From a virus, in the IMG/VR virus record IMGVR_UViG_3300043219_000304, positions 1-21,156 of that record: a stretch of 21,156 bases of DNA; one strand, written 5' to 3'. The position numbers and the translations under genes were made by a program. The notes below the pieces were generated by a model. It did not search any database. It was not told where the DNA came from and was given only the letters and a program-made list of their open reading frames with translations. This document shows, one piece after another, positions 5,751-12,526 of the stretch. Each line of letters starts with the position of its first letter. The stretch's first letter is position 1.

Positions 5751-6742
5751 TCCATAACCACCTTATCCAAATAATTCATAAACCACATTCGTGCTTTCAC
5801 ACTCATGGCTTTCCCTACATCTTTAGGCTCCAAACCATTCTCATTTAATACATCCATTTCTTCCATAATAATATCTCTGTTAACCCACTTAAGGAAATCA
5901 CTCATCATCTGGATTCTGGGTGTTTCAGATGCAGAAGTGAAAACCTGTTCAATAGCCTGATTCAATCTGTTCTCTGTGACTGCATATTCCACAAACTCAT
6001 TGACTGAATTCATCTTTTCAATGTCCACAGGAGCTACTGTCTTAACTTTAGATGCCGAGTGCTTCTCCCCCTTAGTTTTAAAAATATGATCTCTGTGTCC
6101 ATTCTCATCATAGTGTGACCACACAATCCCTTCCCCAATACCATGTGCATCAAAATGCTTTGAGAAAGGACATTCCTCCTCCACTTCATCCACTAACTTA
6201 ATCATTTCTGCCTGTGCAATCTGTGAATAGTTAAAATCAATCTCCAGTTCATATGTGAGGAAATCAAAGATATTATACACATCAAGATCCTCATTCATAA
6301 AATCAGGCTGTGTGTAGAAATGATCTGCTTCATCTTCAATTCCTGTATATTTGATTGCAAAGACCACAAATCGTTTAGAGAGATGATTTAAAGCAACTCC
6401 TGTCTGGATATTTCCACCACACCATTCTCCGAAGATAGTGGTGATATATCCATCTTTATGTAGATAATCAAATATTTTATACCAAAAATCTTTTCTATTG
6501 CTGGCAAAGAAAGCAAATCCTGCATTATCTTTCTCTGGAGTAATTATATTCTTTCTACTCTGATACCAAATTCCATCTGCCGGTGTATGGCATATCCCTG
6601 CATTCGTTCCGTGGAGCTTAATTGCCCCTTCAAAAGTTAGCGTAGGGTGTGTAGCTCTAACCTCTCCTTCTGGCACATGGCATACATTTCTAATGATGTG
6701 CCGGTACTGTCCTATTTTTGTAAAACTAATAAATTTTTTCAT
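5747..6742 (-). CDS. rnlB: T4 Rnl2-family RNA ligase
   Basis: The 331 residues match the length of T4 RNA ligase 2 (334). Motif I is KLHGTN with the adenylated lysine at K42; YQSRKN near 61-66 (motif Ia), FGEWCGGN near 105-112 (motif III), EGIVW at 205-209 (motif IV) and FKTKGE at 222-227 (motif V, two lysines) follow in order. Residues from about 240 form the C-terminal helical domain that Rnl2 needs for the first ligation steps. Rnl2 seals nicks in duplex RNA, unlike the single-strand preference of Rnl1. It overlaps the upstream 72-residue gene and the downstream dNMP kinase by 4 bases each. It is the second RNA ligase in this window. Confidence 0.93.
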   Translation of the reverse strand: MKKFISFTKIGQYRHIIRNVCHVPEGEVRATHPTLTFEGAIKLHGTNAGICHTPADGIWYQSRKNIITPEKDNAGFAFFASNRKDFWYKIFDYLHKDGYITTIFGEWCGGNIQTGVALNHLSKRFVVFAIKYTGIEDEADHFYTQPDFMNEDLDVYNIFDFLTYELEIDFNYSQIAQAEMIKLVDEVEEECPFSKHFDAHGIGEGIVWSHYDENGHRDHIFKTKGEKHSASKVKTVAPVDIEKMNSVNEFVEYAVTENRLNQAIEQVFTSASETPRIQMMSDFLKWVNRDIIMEEMDVLNENGLEPKDVGKAMSVKARMWFMNYLDKVVME

Positions 6743-6957
6743 ACATCCTCCCCATCTTGTAAAACATCTTTTAATACGGCTCTTTGTACATCACTCCAAC
6801 TAGCAACCTCTTCTAGTATCTTAGGCTCCTTCATTAGCAAGCACATAATGATTTCTGTTGCTTCTTCTGTTCCATATTTCTCCACAATAGCTTCTGCCAA
6901 TTCATCCCATGACCATGCATTAGGATCTTCTAATAGTTTTTCAAGTGCTTCTACCAT
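6739..6957 (-). CDS. Unknown 72-residue acidic helical protein
   Basis: Not recognised. The product is strongly acidic and predicted mostly alpha-helical (MVEALEKLLEDPNAW, then WDELAEAIVEKYG and EEATEIIMCLLMKE), with no Cys cluster or signal peptide. ATG 6957 lies one base after the upstream gene's stop and its own stop overlaps the RNA ligase 2 start as ATGA, so it is translationally tied to the ligase. A small partner or modulator of the ligase is possible but unproven. Confidence 0.7.
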   Translation of the reverse strand: MVEALEKLLEDPNAWSWDELAEAIVEKYGTEEATEIIMCLLMKEPKILEEVASWSDVQRAVLKDVLQDGEDV

Positions 6958-6958
6958 C

Positions 6959-7354
6959 TTATATATCCTTTTTATGTACAGCAGTGTACCCTTTTACATA
7001 AACATTGAAATTAAAATATAATTCTTCTATAGAATCAGCTTCACAAGATATAGTGAGGCTGGAGCAAAAGAACATATGCTCCCATTCTACAGAAATGTTT
7101 TTAGATACCATGTAACCGTGAAATGATCCGAGCAACTCATTCAGATAGTCACATTCGGTATTTTTATCATAAAATATAAAAGCTGTTTCCACTCCAAGCA
7201 TATACTTTTTTGTTTTCTTATCATACACGATATCAATATCATTAGCTTGGTATAAACTAGCTTCACCACTACAAGAGCTTATTCCCCAGATGAATTTTAG
7301 ATTTCTTTCAGCATAACTAAAATAATCCCTAATTTTGTATATTAAACTTCTCAT
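6959..7354 (-). CDS. Unknown 131-residue protein
   Basis: Not recognised. ATG 7354 follows GGAGAAATAG and overlaps the upstream gene by 4 bases. The N-terminus is basic and aromatic (MRSLIYKIRDYFSYAERN), followed by mixed beta-type sequence with several Cys (SSCSG near 27, CSSLTISCEA near 97) but no clear metal motif, and no signal peptide or membrane segment. It belongs to the run of co-translated unknown genes between Thg1 and RNA ligase 2. Confidence 0.7.
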   Translation of the reverse strand: MRSLIYKIRDYFSYAERNLKFIWGISSCSGEASLYQANDIDIVYDKKTKKYMLGVETAFIFYDKNTECDYLNELLGSFHGYMVSKNISVEWEHMFFCSSLTISCEADSIEELYFNFNVYVKGYTAVHKKDI

Positions 7355-7683
7355 CTATTTCTCCTTTGCAATACTTTCCAATATTTCCTGGTACCCTTTC
7401 TATCAACATACTCCAAAATTACTTTTGCCCACATTTTCGGGCTAAGTAACTTAATTCCTGTTCTAGAGTCAAGTTCTTCCCAATAGACTTTTGGAGTGTA
7501 GTACCCACCTTCTAGAAGATAAGTTAAAGATTGTCCTGCCATCCACTCTTTTCTACCTGTAAATCTTTCCTCCAGCTTATCTAATACAGATAGGATTACA
7601 CCATCTATATTAGAATAAATGTTGGATGTAGTAACTTTGATAGCAGATCTGCATCCTTCTTTTCCAACTAGGTACACAATCAT
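7351..7683 (-). CDS. Unknown 110-residue protein with basic tail
   Basis: Not recognised. It starts at ATG 7683 in a 4-base ATGA overlap with the upstream gene and ends in a 4-base overlap with the next. The C-terminus is very basic (VDRKGTRKYWKVLQRRNR), compatible with nucleic-acid binding. No catalytic motif seen. Confidence 0.7.
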   Translation of the reverse strand: MIVYLVGKEGCRSAIKVTTSNIYSNIDGVILSVLDKLEERFTGRKEWMAGQSLTYLLEGGYYTPKVYWEELDSRTGIKLLSPKMWAKVILEYVDRKGTRKYWKVLQRRNR

Positions 7684-8069
7684 GGCTTTCCCTCATACTT
7701 TTCTTTCAATTCTAAGTACGTAGCCTTTTCTTTAGCTTCCTTTAGAGCCTTGGCTTTCTTATCATTTTGAACTTGTACATTCATCACTTTCTTTTTAGCT
7801 TTTAATACCTCTGCTTTTTTCTCCTCTCTATACTCCTGATTGTATAAAAAATTAATATCTAAGTAGAAACCATAATCCTCATGACCACCATAAGCCCAGC
7901 TCTCTTCACCACTAAATGTAATTCCATTACTACCTAATTCAGTCACAAAGAGGTGTTTCAATCCATCTATTTTTTTAATATTATCATTATACCATTGTAG
8001 AGCTTCTTCTGCTTCCTCACAAACTTTATCATACTCTTCTAAGAACTCATAATATCTTTCTTCAGTCAT
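7680..8069 (-). CDS. Unknown 129-residue protein with charged helical ends
   Basis: Not recognised. ATG 8069 follows GGAGGATCT and overlaps the upstream stop. The ends are long Glu/Lys-rich helices (MTEERYYEFLEEYDKVCEEA at the start; Lys/Ala/Glu repeats from about 90 to 125), and the middle has an aromatic, Gly-rich segment (GGHEDYGFYLDINFLYN). A coiled-coil scaffold or binding protein is plausible; function unknown. Confidence 0.7.
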   Translation of the reverse strand: MTEERYYEFLEEYDKVCEEAEEALQWYNDNIKKIDGLKHLFVTELGSNGITFSGEESWAYGGHEDYGFYLDINFLYNQEYREEKKAEVLKAKKKVMNVQVQNDKKAKALKEAKEKATYLELKEKYEGKP

Positions 8070-8257
8070 AGATCCTCCTTCTCTGTTAGATCTATGTATG
8101 GTTGTAATTCTTTTAGTTTCTGCTCAGTCCTTTTTATTAATTGTTCGTACTTTTCCTTTTGCTCTGAAGCCCATGCTCCCTCTAATTTCCCTGTGGAGAT
8201 GACCAGTAAATACTCTAGTCTATTTTGTTCTTCAATTATTATATCAGCTATTATCAT
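8066..8257 (-). CDS. Unknown 63-residue helical protein
   Basis: Not recognised. ATG 8257 comes directly after the Thg1 stop codon, with GGAGGAG inside the last Thg1 codons as ribosome binding site, so the two are coupled. The protein is one long charged helix (EQNRLEYLLVISTGKLEG, then EQKEKYEQLIKRTEQKLKEL), probably coiled coil. Its position right behind Thg1 suggests co-expression only. Confidence 0.65.
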   Translation of the reverse strand: MIIADIIIEEQNRLEYLLVISTGKLEGAWASEQKEKYEQLIKRTEQKLKELQPYIDLTEKEDL

Positions 8258-8974
8258 TTACTCCTCCATATCACAATTAACCAAATTATCTATAACATTT
8301 GGTTCTTTTGAAAATATAGGTGCTTCATTTAAAAACTCCCATCCATTCTCAGTCTTTACACAGAAATTTCCATTCTTCCATTTATCTTTGTAGTCTTCCC
8401 ATGTAATTTGGTGCTCATCCCACAACATCTGTTTGATGTCATTAGTATTCTTTTTATGCATTTTACTATGAGAGAACACAGATTGTCCTGCAAGCTGAAT
8501 GGAATTCCTTTTCCAATCCATACTTCTCCACACAAAATAATTATTCACTTCTTCACGGGGAATGTTGAATACTCTGCTATCGAAATAAGCAGTCTTTGAG
8601 GAATTATATATACTGCTGTAGTAATGATTAAACTCCGCAGTAGCAATAGAAGCAGAGACACTACACATCTTCTGTATACCATAATCAAACCATGCATCCG
8701 TTGTAAGTTTGTCATAATCTGTGATTAGAATGGAAATTTCATCTGATTGCATATATGCACATTTAGCTCCCTGAATTTCTTCACAAAGCTTGATGGTGGT
8801 TGCTCTCATCATAGCATTTAAATTTTCATCGAACGGTCTATCCATACCTTTTGTAATAGAATGAAAGCACTTCCCATCTAAGCGACAGATAACTGGTGTT
8901 CTCCTAGTTAAATACGTTCTAGCTCTCTTTTCATAATTATCTTTCATTCTATCTGCAATTTGTGTTTTATCCAT
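8258..8974 (-). CDS. thg1: tRNA-His guanylyltransferase family (Thg1 / Thg1-like 3'-5' polymerase)
   Basis: The 238-residue product has the Thg1 palm signature: RLDGKCFH with the first metal-binding Asp at D33, and the second pair SDEISILI at D78/E79, spaced as in known Thg1 enzymes; a later WKRNSIQL matches the bacterial branch. The family adds nucleotides to the 5' end of tRNA in the 3'-5' direction. Eukaryotic members add G-1 to tRNA-His, while bacterial and archaeal Thg1-like proteins repair truncated tRNA 5' ends. ATG 8974 is preferred to an in-frame TTG three codons earlier, because GGAG lies 10 bases before ATG and too close to TTG. It overlaps the previous gene by 8 bases. In this RNA-repair setting, repair of cleaved tRNA is the more likely role (inference). 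Confidence 0.88.
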   Translation of the reverse strand: MDKTQIADRMKDNYEKRARTYLTRRTPVICRLDGKCFHSITKGMDRPFDENLNAMMRATTIKLCEEIQGAKCAYMQSDEISILITDYDKLTTDAWFDYGIQKMCSVSASIATAEFNHYYSSIYNSSKTAYFDSRVFNIPREEVNNYFVWRSMDWKRNSIQLAGQSVFSHSKMHKKNTNDIKQMLWDEHQITWEDYKDKWKNGNFCVKTENGWEFLNEAPIFSKEPNVIDNLVNCDMEE

Positions 8975-9278
8975 CGACCTCAAACTCCTTTTTTAATTCT
9001 GAATACTCAAATCTTCTCTTTTCTTTTTCTCGATCTTCCCTTATCTGCGCATTCTTCATTCTGCTTTCATATTCTGTATCAGTTTCAAGACGTTTGCCCC
9101 ACAGTTGTAAATTAGAGCTATCCCAACTATCTTCAGTATTTACGTAAATGGAGTTAATCTTTCCGGCATGTTTATTTAGGATGGTGTCACAGTATTCCTT
9201 TATCTCTTCTAATGTTTTACCATCTAATTCAGAGGTAAAATCCCCTGATAGCATTACTGCTGTCTGTAGTCTAGGCAT
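8967..9278 (-). CDS. Unknown 103-residue protein
   Basis: Not recognised. ATG 9278 overlaps the upstream stop as TAATG; a GTG three codons upstream is the alternative start. The N-terminal half is a small mixed domain (LSGDFTSELDGKTLEEIKEY), followed by a long charged helix rich in Arg, Glu and Lys to the C-terminus (REDREKEKRRFEYSELKKEF). It overlaps the Thg1 start by 8 bases, so it is probably translated together with Thg1. Confidence 0.68.
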   Translation of the reverse strand: MPRLQTAVMLSGDFTSELDGKTLEEIKEYCDTILNKHAGKINSIYVNTEDSWDSSNLQLWGKRLETDTEYESRMKNAQIREDREKEKRRFEYSELKKEFEVDG

Positions 9279-9436
9279 TACATCCACCCTAGTAGCAACG
9301 GACTTAAAAAGAAAATACTACATAGCACAGCCCAACATATAAGTAATGTTAGTATTCCTCTATCTATCCTTCTGACTTGTTTCATAACGAATTTTCCAAA
9401 TTTAGAAAAATCTATTTCAATCGTAACTTCTTTCAT
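9278..9436 (-). CDS. 52-residue tail-anchored membrane microprotein
   Basis: ATG 9436 follows AAGGAGG, and 52 codons end at TAA 9280-9278, overlapping the next start. The first 27 residues are amphipathic and basic (FVMKQVRRIDRG); residues 28-51 form a single hydrophobic segment (LLICWAVLCSIFFLS). Orientation is probably N-terminus inside. Function unknown. It follows a secreted lipoprotein gene, so the two may act at the same membrane. Confidence 0.7.
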   Translation of the reverse strand: MKEVTIEIDFSKFGKFVMKQVRRIDRGILTLLICWAVLCSIFFLSPLLLGWM

Positions 9437-9446
9437 TGGTTCCTCC

Positions 9447-9950
9447 TTAAAATCCAAATACTTCATCAAATGTATACTCATACAGTACATTCTGGTAGAT
9501 ACTAACAGAGCCATGTTGAGCACTATAGTTTACATTATTATATCTCACTGTCAAGTGATTACCTATCCCACCATTCACCACAGTACGACCAGTGGTGCCA
9601 TTAGATAATACGTAGTCTGTCGTATCTACAATAACCAAACTCATCTTAATCCCAAGTGCTTCCTTAGCAATGCACATGAAAATTAAACTAAACTCATCAC
9701 AGTCACCAAAGCCTCGCATAACAGCTACTCTAGGGGAATCTATTTGCTCTCCTATATCCGACTTATAAGTTATAAGTCTTCGATTCATATCTCCTATCTG
9801 CTTGAAGTTATGCACTTCACTTAGATCATATTCTGCAAAATCATAATATTCCACATCGTCTAAAAAACTATACATGGCCATATCAATAAAGTTGAGCATA
9901 CGACAGCCACTAAGAGATACAAGTACAACTAAAATAATAATTTTTTTCAT
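9447..9950 (-). CDS. Lipoprotein with transglutaminase-like cysteine protease fold
   Basis: The 167-residue product starts at ATG 9950 behind AGGAGG. It has a lipoprotein signal: MKK, hydrophobic IIILVVLVS, then a perfect lipobox LSGC with Cys16. The mature part carries RGFGDCDEFSLIF around 79-91 and NHLTVRY at 131-137, the Cys and His motifs of the transglutaminase-like cysteine peptidase superfamily, with C84 and H132 as the predicted pair. The third catalytic residue, usually Asp in a YxDPQ-like motif, is not obvious (NYSAQHG near 141-147). It is the first gene after promoter 9970-9998. Secreted members act on peptides or cell-wall-linked proteins; the substrate here is unknown. Confidence 0.72.
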   Translation of the reverse strand: MKKIIILVVLVSLSGCRMLNFIDMAMYSFLDDVEYYDFAEYDLSEVHNFKQIGDMNRRLITYKSDIGEQIDSPRVAVMRGFGDCDEFSLIFMCIAKEALGIKMSLVIVDTTDYVLSNGTTGRTVVNGGIGNHLTVRYNNVNYSAQHGSVSIYQNVLYEYTFDEVFGF

Positions 9951-9969
9951 ATTATTCCTCCTAAGTACT

Positions 9970-9998
9970 ATACTACTACATATTTGGAGTTTTGTCAA
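9970..9998 (-). promoter_or_regulatory. Sigma70-type promoter for the Thg1/Rnl2 operon
   Basis: On the minus strand TTGACA (9998-9993), a 17-base spacer and TAGTAT (9975-9970). The -35 box contains the TGA stop of the upstream Cys/His protein gene. The leader to ATG 9950 is short, about 12-14 bases, just enough for the AGGAGG. The -10 box is weaker than in the other promoters. Confidence 0.7.
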
Positions 9999-10366
9999 GT
10001 GCTATTCTCCCCATGATACAAACAATCTTCGCTAACCCATTTCCAGTCTATCCCAATAAGCTCCCTATTATCCATTTTTGGACAAGTACAGCCAGATAAT
10101 TTCAGCCAATAAGTATGGTAGTTTTTGTCTCTATCAAAACCCCATGCATCTTGAAGTGTAAATTCCAAATCAGTTAATCTTTCTAATATCACTTTAGCTT
10201 TGAAAGATGTTAATAGTTTTGCTTCTGCAAGAGTTTTATCCATATCCAGCAGGATACGAATTTCAATTCTAATCTCTATAATTTTAGGAAGACTCTCCCA
10301 GACATTGTTCTTCTCTAAAAGTCTTTCATTTACATTTAATATGTGCCCTTTATATACTATTTCCAT
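9995..10366 (-). CDS. Conserved-looking phage protein with Cys/His cluster
   Basis: This 123-residue protein has no function I can name. The C-terminal half has the pattern WGFDRDKNYHTYWLKL, then CTCPKMDN, then SEDCLYHG (His84, Cys93, Cys95, Cys115, His118), which I recall from small phage proteins and which looks like a zinc site. The N-terminal half is helical and charged. Its stop lies inside the -35 box of the next promoter, so it ends the operon begun at 15808-15836 or reads through into the following genes; no terminator is visible. Confidence 0.7.
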   Translation of the reverse strand: MEIVYKGHILNVNERLLEKNNVWESLPKIIEIRIEIRILLDMDKTLAEAKLLTSFKAKVILERLTDLEFTLQDAWGFDRDKNYHTYWLKLSGCTCPKMDNRELIGIDWKWVSEDCLYHGENST

Positions 10367-10912
10367 TTATTTATCCTCTAACATATTTCTGGCATTATTT
10401 AGTTCCTCAGCAGTATGAGGTGTACCTGTTCCGTTCAAACTTAAATAAAGCTCAATAGCTTCTTTCTCGGACTTAACTTTAAGCATATGTACTCTAAAAT
10501 CTACACAACCCCTAATCTCATACTCATCTGCAAATCTCCCAAAAACTTTTATTTCATGTTTGAGAAATCTACGTACAGCCGTTGTTCTCTGTAATCCATC
10601 AATTAAATATAGTTTAACATGGAAGTCTTTATTACTACCAAACTCATTGAAATATTGCTCTGCTATAATAACTTCTGTAGCTGAACCACCCTGTAAGGGG
10701 GCTGTAAAGCAGTACTCAATGTAGGCAATTTGCTGTTCCTCTGTCCAAACGTGACCTCTTTGCCATTCTGGTACAATATATTCTACATAAGATTTGTCTT
10801 CTTTTTCAAAAGCAAAGCTAGTAGAATCATCTTCAAACTTCCATCTAAAGGAACACCCATTCCACGTCCAATTTAAGTTGGGTTGAAGATCTCTCACATT
10901 TATCTTACCCAT
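10367..10912 (-). CDS. DUF262-domain protein (ParB/GmrS-like fold), single domain
   Basis: The 181-residue protein shows the DUF262 motifs: VPEWQRGHVW at 47-56 (the pPxyQRxyvW type), LIDGLQRTTA at 103-112 (the DGQQR NTP-binding motif, here DGLQR) and LNGTGTPHTAEELNNA near 159-174. DUF262 is the NTPase half of type IV restriction enzymes such as GmrSD and SspE, and resembles the ParB/Srx nuclease fold. Here there is no HNH (DUF1524) nuclease half. It starts at ATG 10912, overlapping the stop of the 55-residue gene. A stand-alone copy in a phage could be a regulator or a decoy against such systems; this is inference. Confidence 0.8.
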   Translation of the reverse strand: MGKINVRDLQPNLNWTWNGCSFRWKFEDDSTSFAFEKEDKSYVEYIVPEWQRGHVWTEEQQIAYIEYCFTAPLQGGSATEVIIAEQYFNEFGSNKDFHVKLYLIDGLQRTTAVRRFLKHEIKVFGRFADEYEIRGCVDFRVHMLKVKSEKEAIELYLSLNGTGTPHTAEELNNARNMLEDK

Positions 10913-11079
10913 TATTTTATTCCCTTGATTGCTTTCTCAATCTTATTCCAAAGCTTTGCTTCCGATCTTTCATTGATATAAAGAATGGGCTTTCCATTTA
11001 TCTTAATAACGAAAAGAGGATCTTCATCATTTTTTATTTCTTTTGTATTATGTTTCTTTACAGTAATTGTTCTTGCCAT
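10912..11079 (-). CDS. Unknown 55-residue basic protein
   Basis: Not recognised. ATG 11079 follows GGAGGAATAG directly after the previous stop, and the gene ends at TAA overlapping the DUF262 start (TAATG). The product is basic and mixed alpha/beta: MARTITVKKHNTKEIK, a short strand pair (LFVIKINGKPILYIN), then a helix (EAKLWNKIEKAIKGIK). It is credible from its tight coupling on both sides. Confidence 0.65.
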   Translation of the reverse strand: MARTITVKKHNTKEIKNDEDPLFVIKINGKPILYINERSEAKLWNKIEKAIKGIK

Positions 11080-11193
11080 CTATTCCTCCGTTATATCTGT
11101 CTCTTCCCATTTATCTGCTTTCTCCAAACTATCCTTCCTTCTACCAAACTCGGTTAATTCTCTTTCCTCTCCACAAGCACTACATCTCTTCAC
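11080..11193 (-). CDS. 37-residue microprotein with CxxC knuckle
   Basis: GTG 11193-11191 lies inside the end of the upstream gene, 10 bases after GGAG, and the frame ends at TAG 11082-11080 directly before the next ATG. The product begins MKRCSACGEERELTEFGRRK, a CxxC zinc-knuckle start often seen in small phage and HNH-associated proteins, followed by an acidic tail. Only one CxxC is present, so metal binding would need dimerisation or a partner. The family is not named. Confidence 0.6.
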   Translation of the reverse strand: MKRCSACGEERELTEFGRRKDSLEKADKWEETDITEE

Positions 11194-12040
11194 TTATCAG
11201 CCTCTCCTTGCTGTACTTCCACAACACTTTAACTGGATACTCGCCCTGAAGAGTTCCAGGTAGTGGGATCATAGCATTCTTGTTTACAACTACCTCATAA
11301 CTCTTTTCCTTAGTAATGACCTTCTCATCTGTTCTTTCTATTGGATACATATCTTTAGCTTTTGGGCTATTACACAAACATGTCCACAATATTCCCAGTC
11401 CCTCATTGCAAATTTTATACGGATCAAAATCCAAAGTATTTCTGTCCAGCAATAAATGAAATCCAGATTTTGTATCTATCCAGAAATATCTGAGTTTGGT
11501 TCTTTCTAAATATTCCTCTAACAATTCTGGAGCATTAAAATCGTCTGGCACATCAAAATCAATATCAAGCCAATGCTTTGTACCTCTATTTCTTTGGTAA
11601 CAATTCATTAGCTCCACATCTAGTTTATTGAACTTATCTTTGAAGCTGATTGCATTATTACTAGACAATTCGTATTGCCAATCATTCACCTTCCGATTAA
11701 ACTCTTGTAAAGACTTCAATGAATTACTGGGATTAATATTAAAGTAAATCACCATACATTTAGCAGGAATAGGTAGCGCATTCTTTGATAAATACCCTCC
11801 TTCAGCTACTTCATACTTTCTAATTGTTCTTAGAAATCTAGTCCATTCCCGTTTTCTCACAATAGCTCTACCAAACATCTCAGCTCTAGTGATGTGAAAT
11901 TTCTCTCTTTCTTCTGCATTTAAGTATTTCTTCCTACAAGAAAGTGAGAGGAAGAACACTTCAAAATCTTTCAATTCAGGAACTATTTTAGTATAAAATT
12001 TAAACAGCTCCTCTTCATCGTAAATAAAACTATAGTTCAT
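11180..12040 (-). CDS. Candidate AEP (archaeo-eukaryotic primase)-like protein
   Basis: The 286-residue product has no certain family, but three features in order resemble the AEP primase/polymerase core. WLDIDFDVPDD near 157-167 supplies the DxD metal motif (D159/D161/D163). DTKSGFHLLLDR at 189-200 resembles the sxGxH nucleotide-binding motif. PLPGTLQG at 259-266 resembles the RxPGSxHG element after the third motif. The N-terminal 100 residues are helical (SLSCRKKYLNAEEREKF) and followed by a strand ending in NINPSNS. ATG 12040 follows GGGGGAG. If correct it would prime DNA synthesis for the phage; no DnaG-type primase lies in the window. Function needs structural confirmation, so the call is tentative. 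Confidence 0.45.
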   Translation of the reverse strand: MNYSFIYDEEELFKFYTKIVPELKDFEVFFLSLSCRKKYLNAEEREKFHITRAEMFGRAIVRKREWTRFLRTIRKYEVAEGGYLSKNALPIPAKCMVIYFNINPSNSLKSLQEFNRKVNDWQYELSSNNAISFKDKFNKLDVELMNCYQRNRGTKHWLDIDFDVPDDFNAPELLEEYLERTKLRYFWIDTKSGFHLLLDRNTLDFDPYKICNEGLGILWTCLCNSPKAKDMYPIERTDEKVITKEKSYEVVVNKNAMIPLPGTLQGEYPVKVLWKYSKERLISEEM

Positions 12041-12049
12041 TTTCTCCCC

Positions 12050-12526
12050 CTAATCAAACCATGTGCTTTTGATATTATTGTCAACAATGAACTTAGAGAA
12101 TACCTCAAAACCTTTCCATGTATCAATATGGTAGGTATCAATAAAGAAGTCTTCGGGATTAGTTTCTAATAATTTATTTTCCCGAATTTTGCAAATTTTA
12201 TCTAAATCCTTTAAGGGAGTTCCTTGCTCAAGTAATTCATCCAAGTATTTCATTATAGCTTTATTAGAGCCTCTAGTCTCAGAAGGGGAAATGTTACAGC
12301 CATGTCCATCAGCTCTTATTTCTAGTGCTTTTTCTACACTATTAAACAGCTTCAGAGCTTTAGTCACAGGCATCTGCCCGTAGATTACCATGTAATAGTT
12401 CTGGAAATGTGCTGTAAAACCGTTTAAGGCATATACATCAATAGATGAACCTATTGGCATATAGTAGTGTTTCTTCCAACCACTAGCTTTCATTAATGTT
12501 TTAAATGTATATGTGTCTTTTCTCAT
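12050..12526 (-). CDS. Unknown 158-residue protein
   Basis: Not recognised. ATG 12526 overlaps the HD hydrolase stop by 4 bases. The sequence is a soluble alpha/beta protein with aromatic stretches (YYMPIGSSIDVYAL; FQNYYMVIYG), a HGCNISPSE segment near 75-83 and a C-terminal IDTYHIDTWKGFEVF. No known catalytic motif, signal or membrane segment. It is followed closely by the primase-like gene. Confidence 0.68.
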   Translation of the reverse strand: MRKDTYTFKTLMKASGWKKHYYMPIGSSIDVYALNGFTAHFQNYYMVIYGQMPVTKALKLFNSVEKALEIRADGHGCNISPSETRGSNKAIMKYLDELLEQGTPLKDLDKICKIRENKLLETNPEDFFIDTYHIDTWKGFEVFSKFIVDNNIKSTWFD

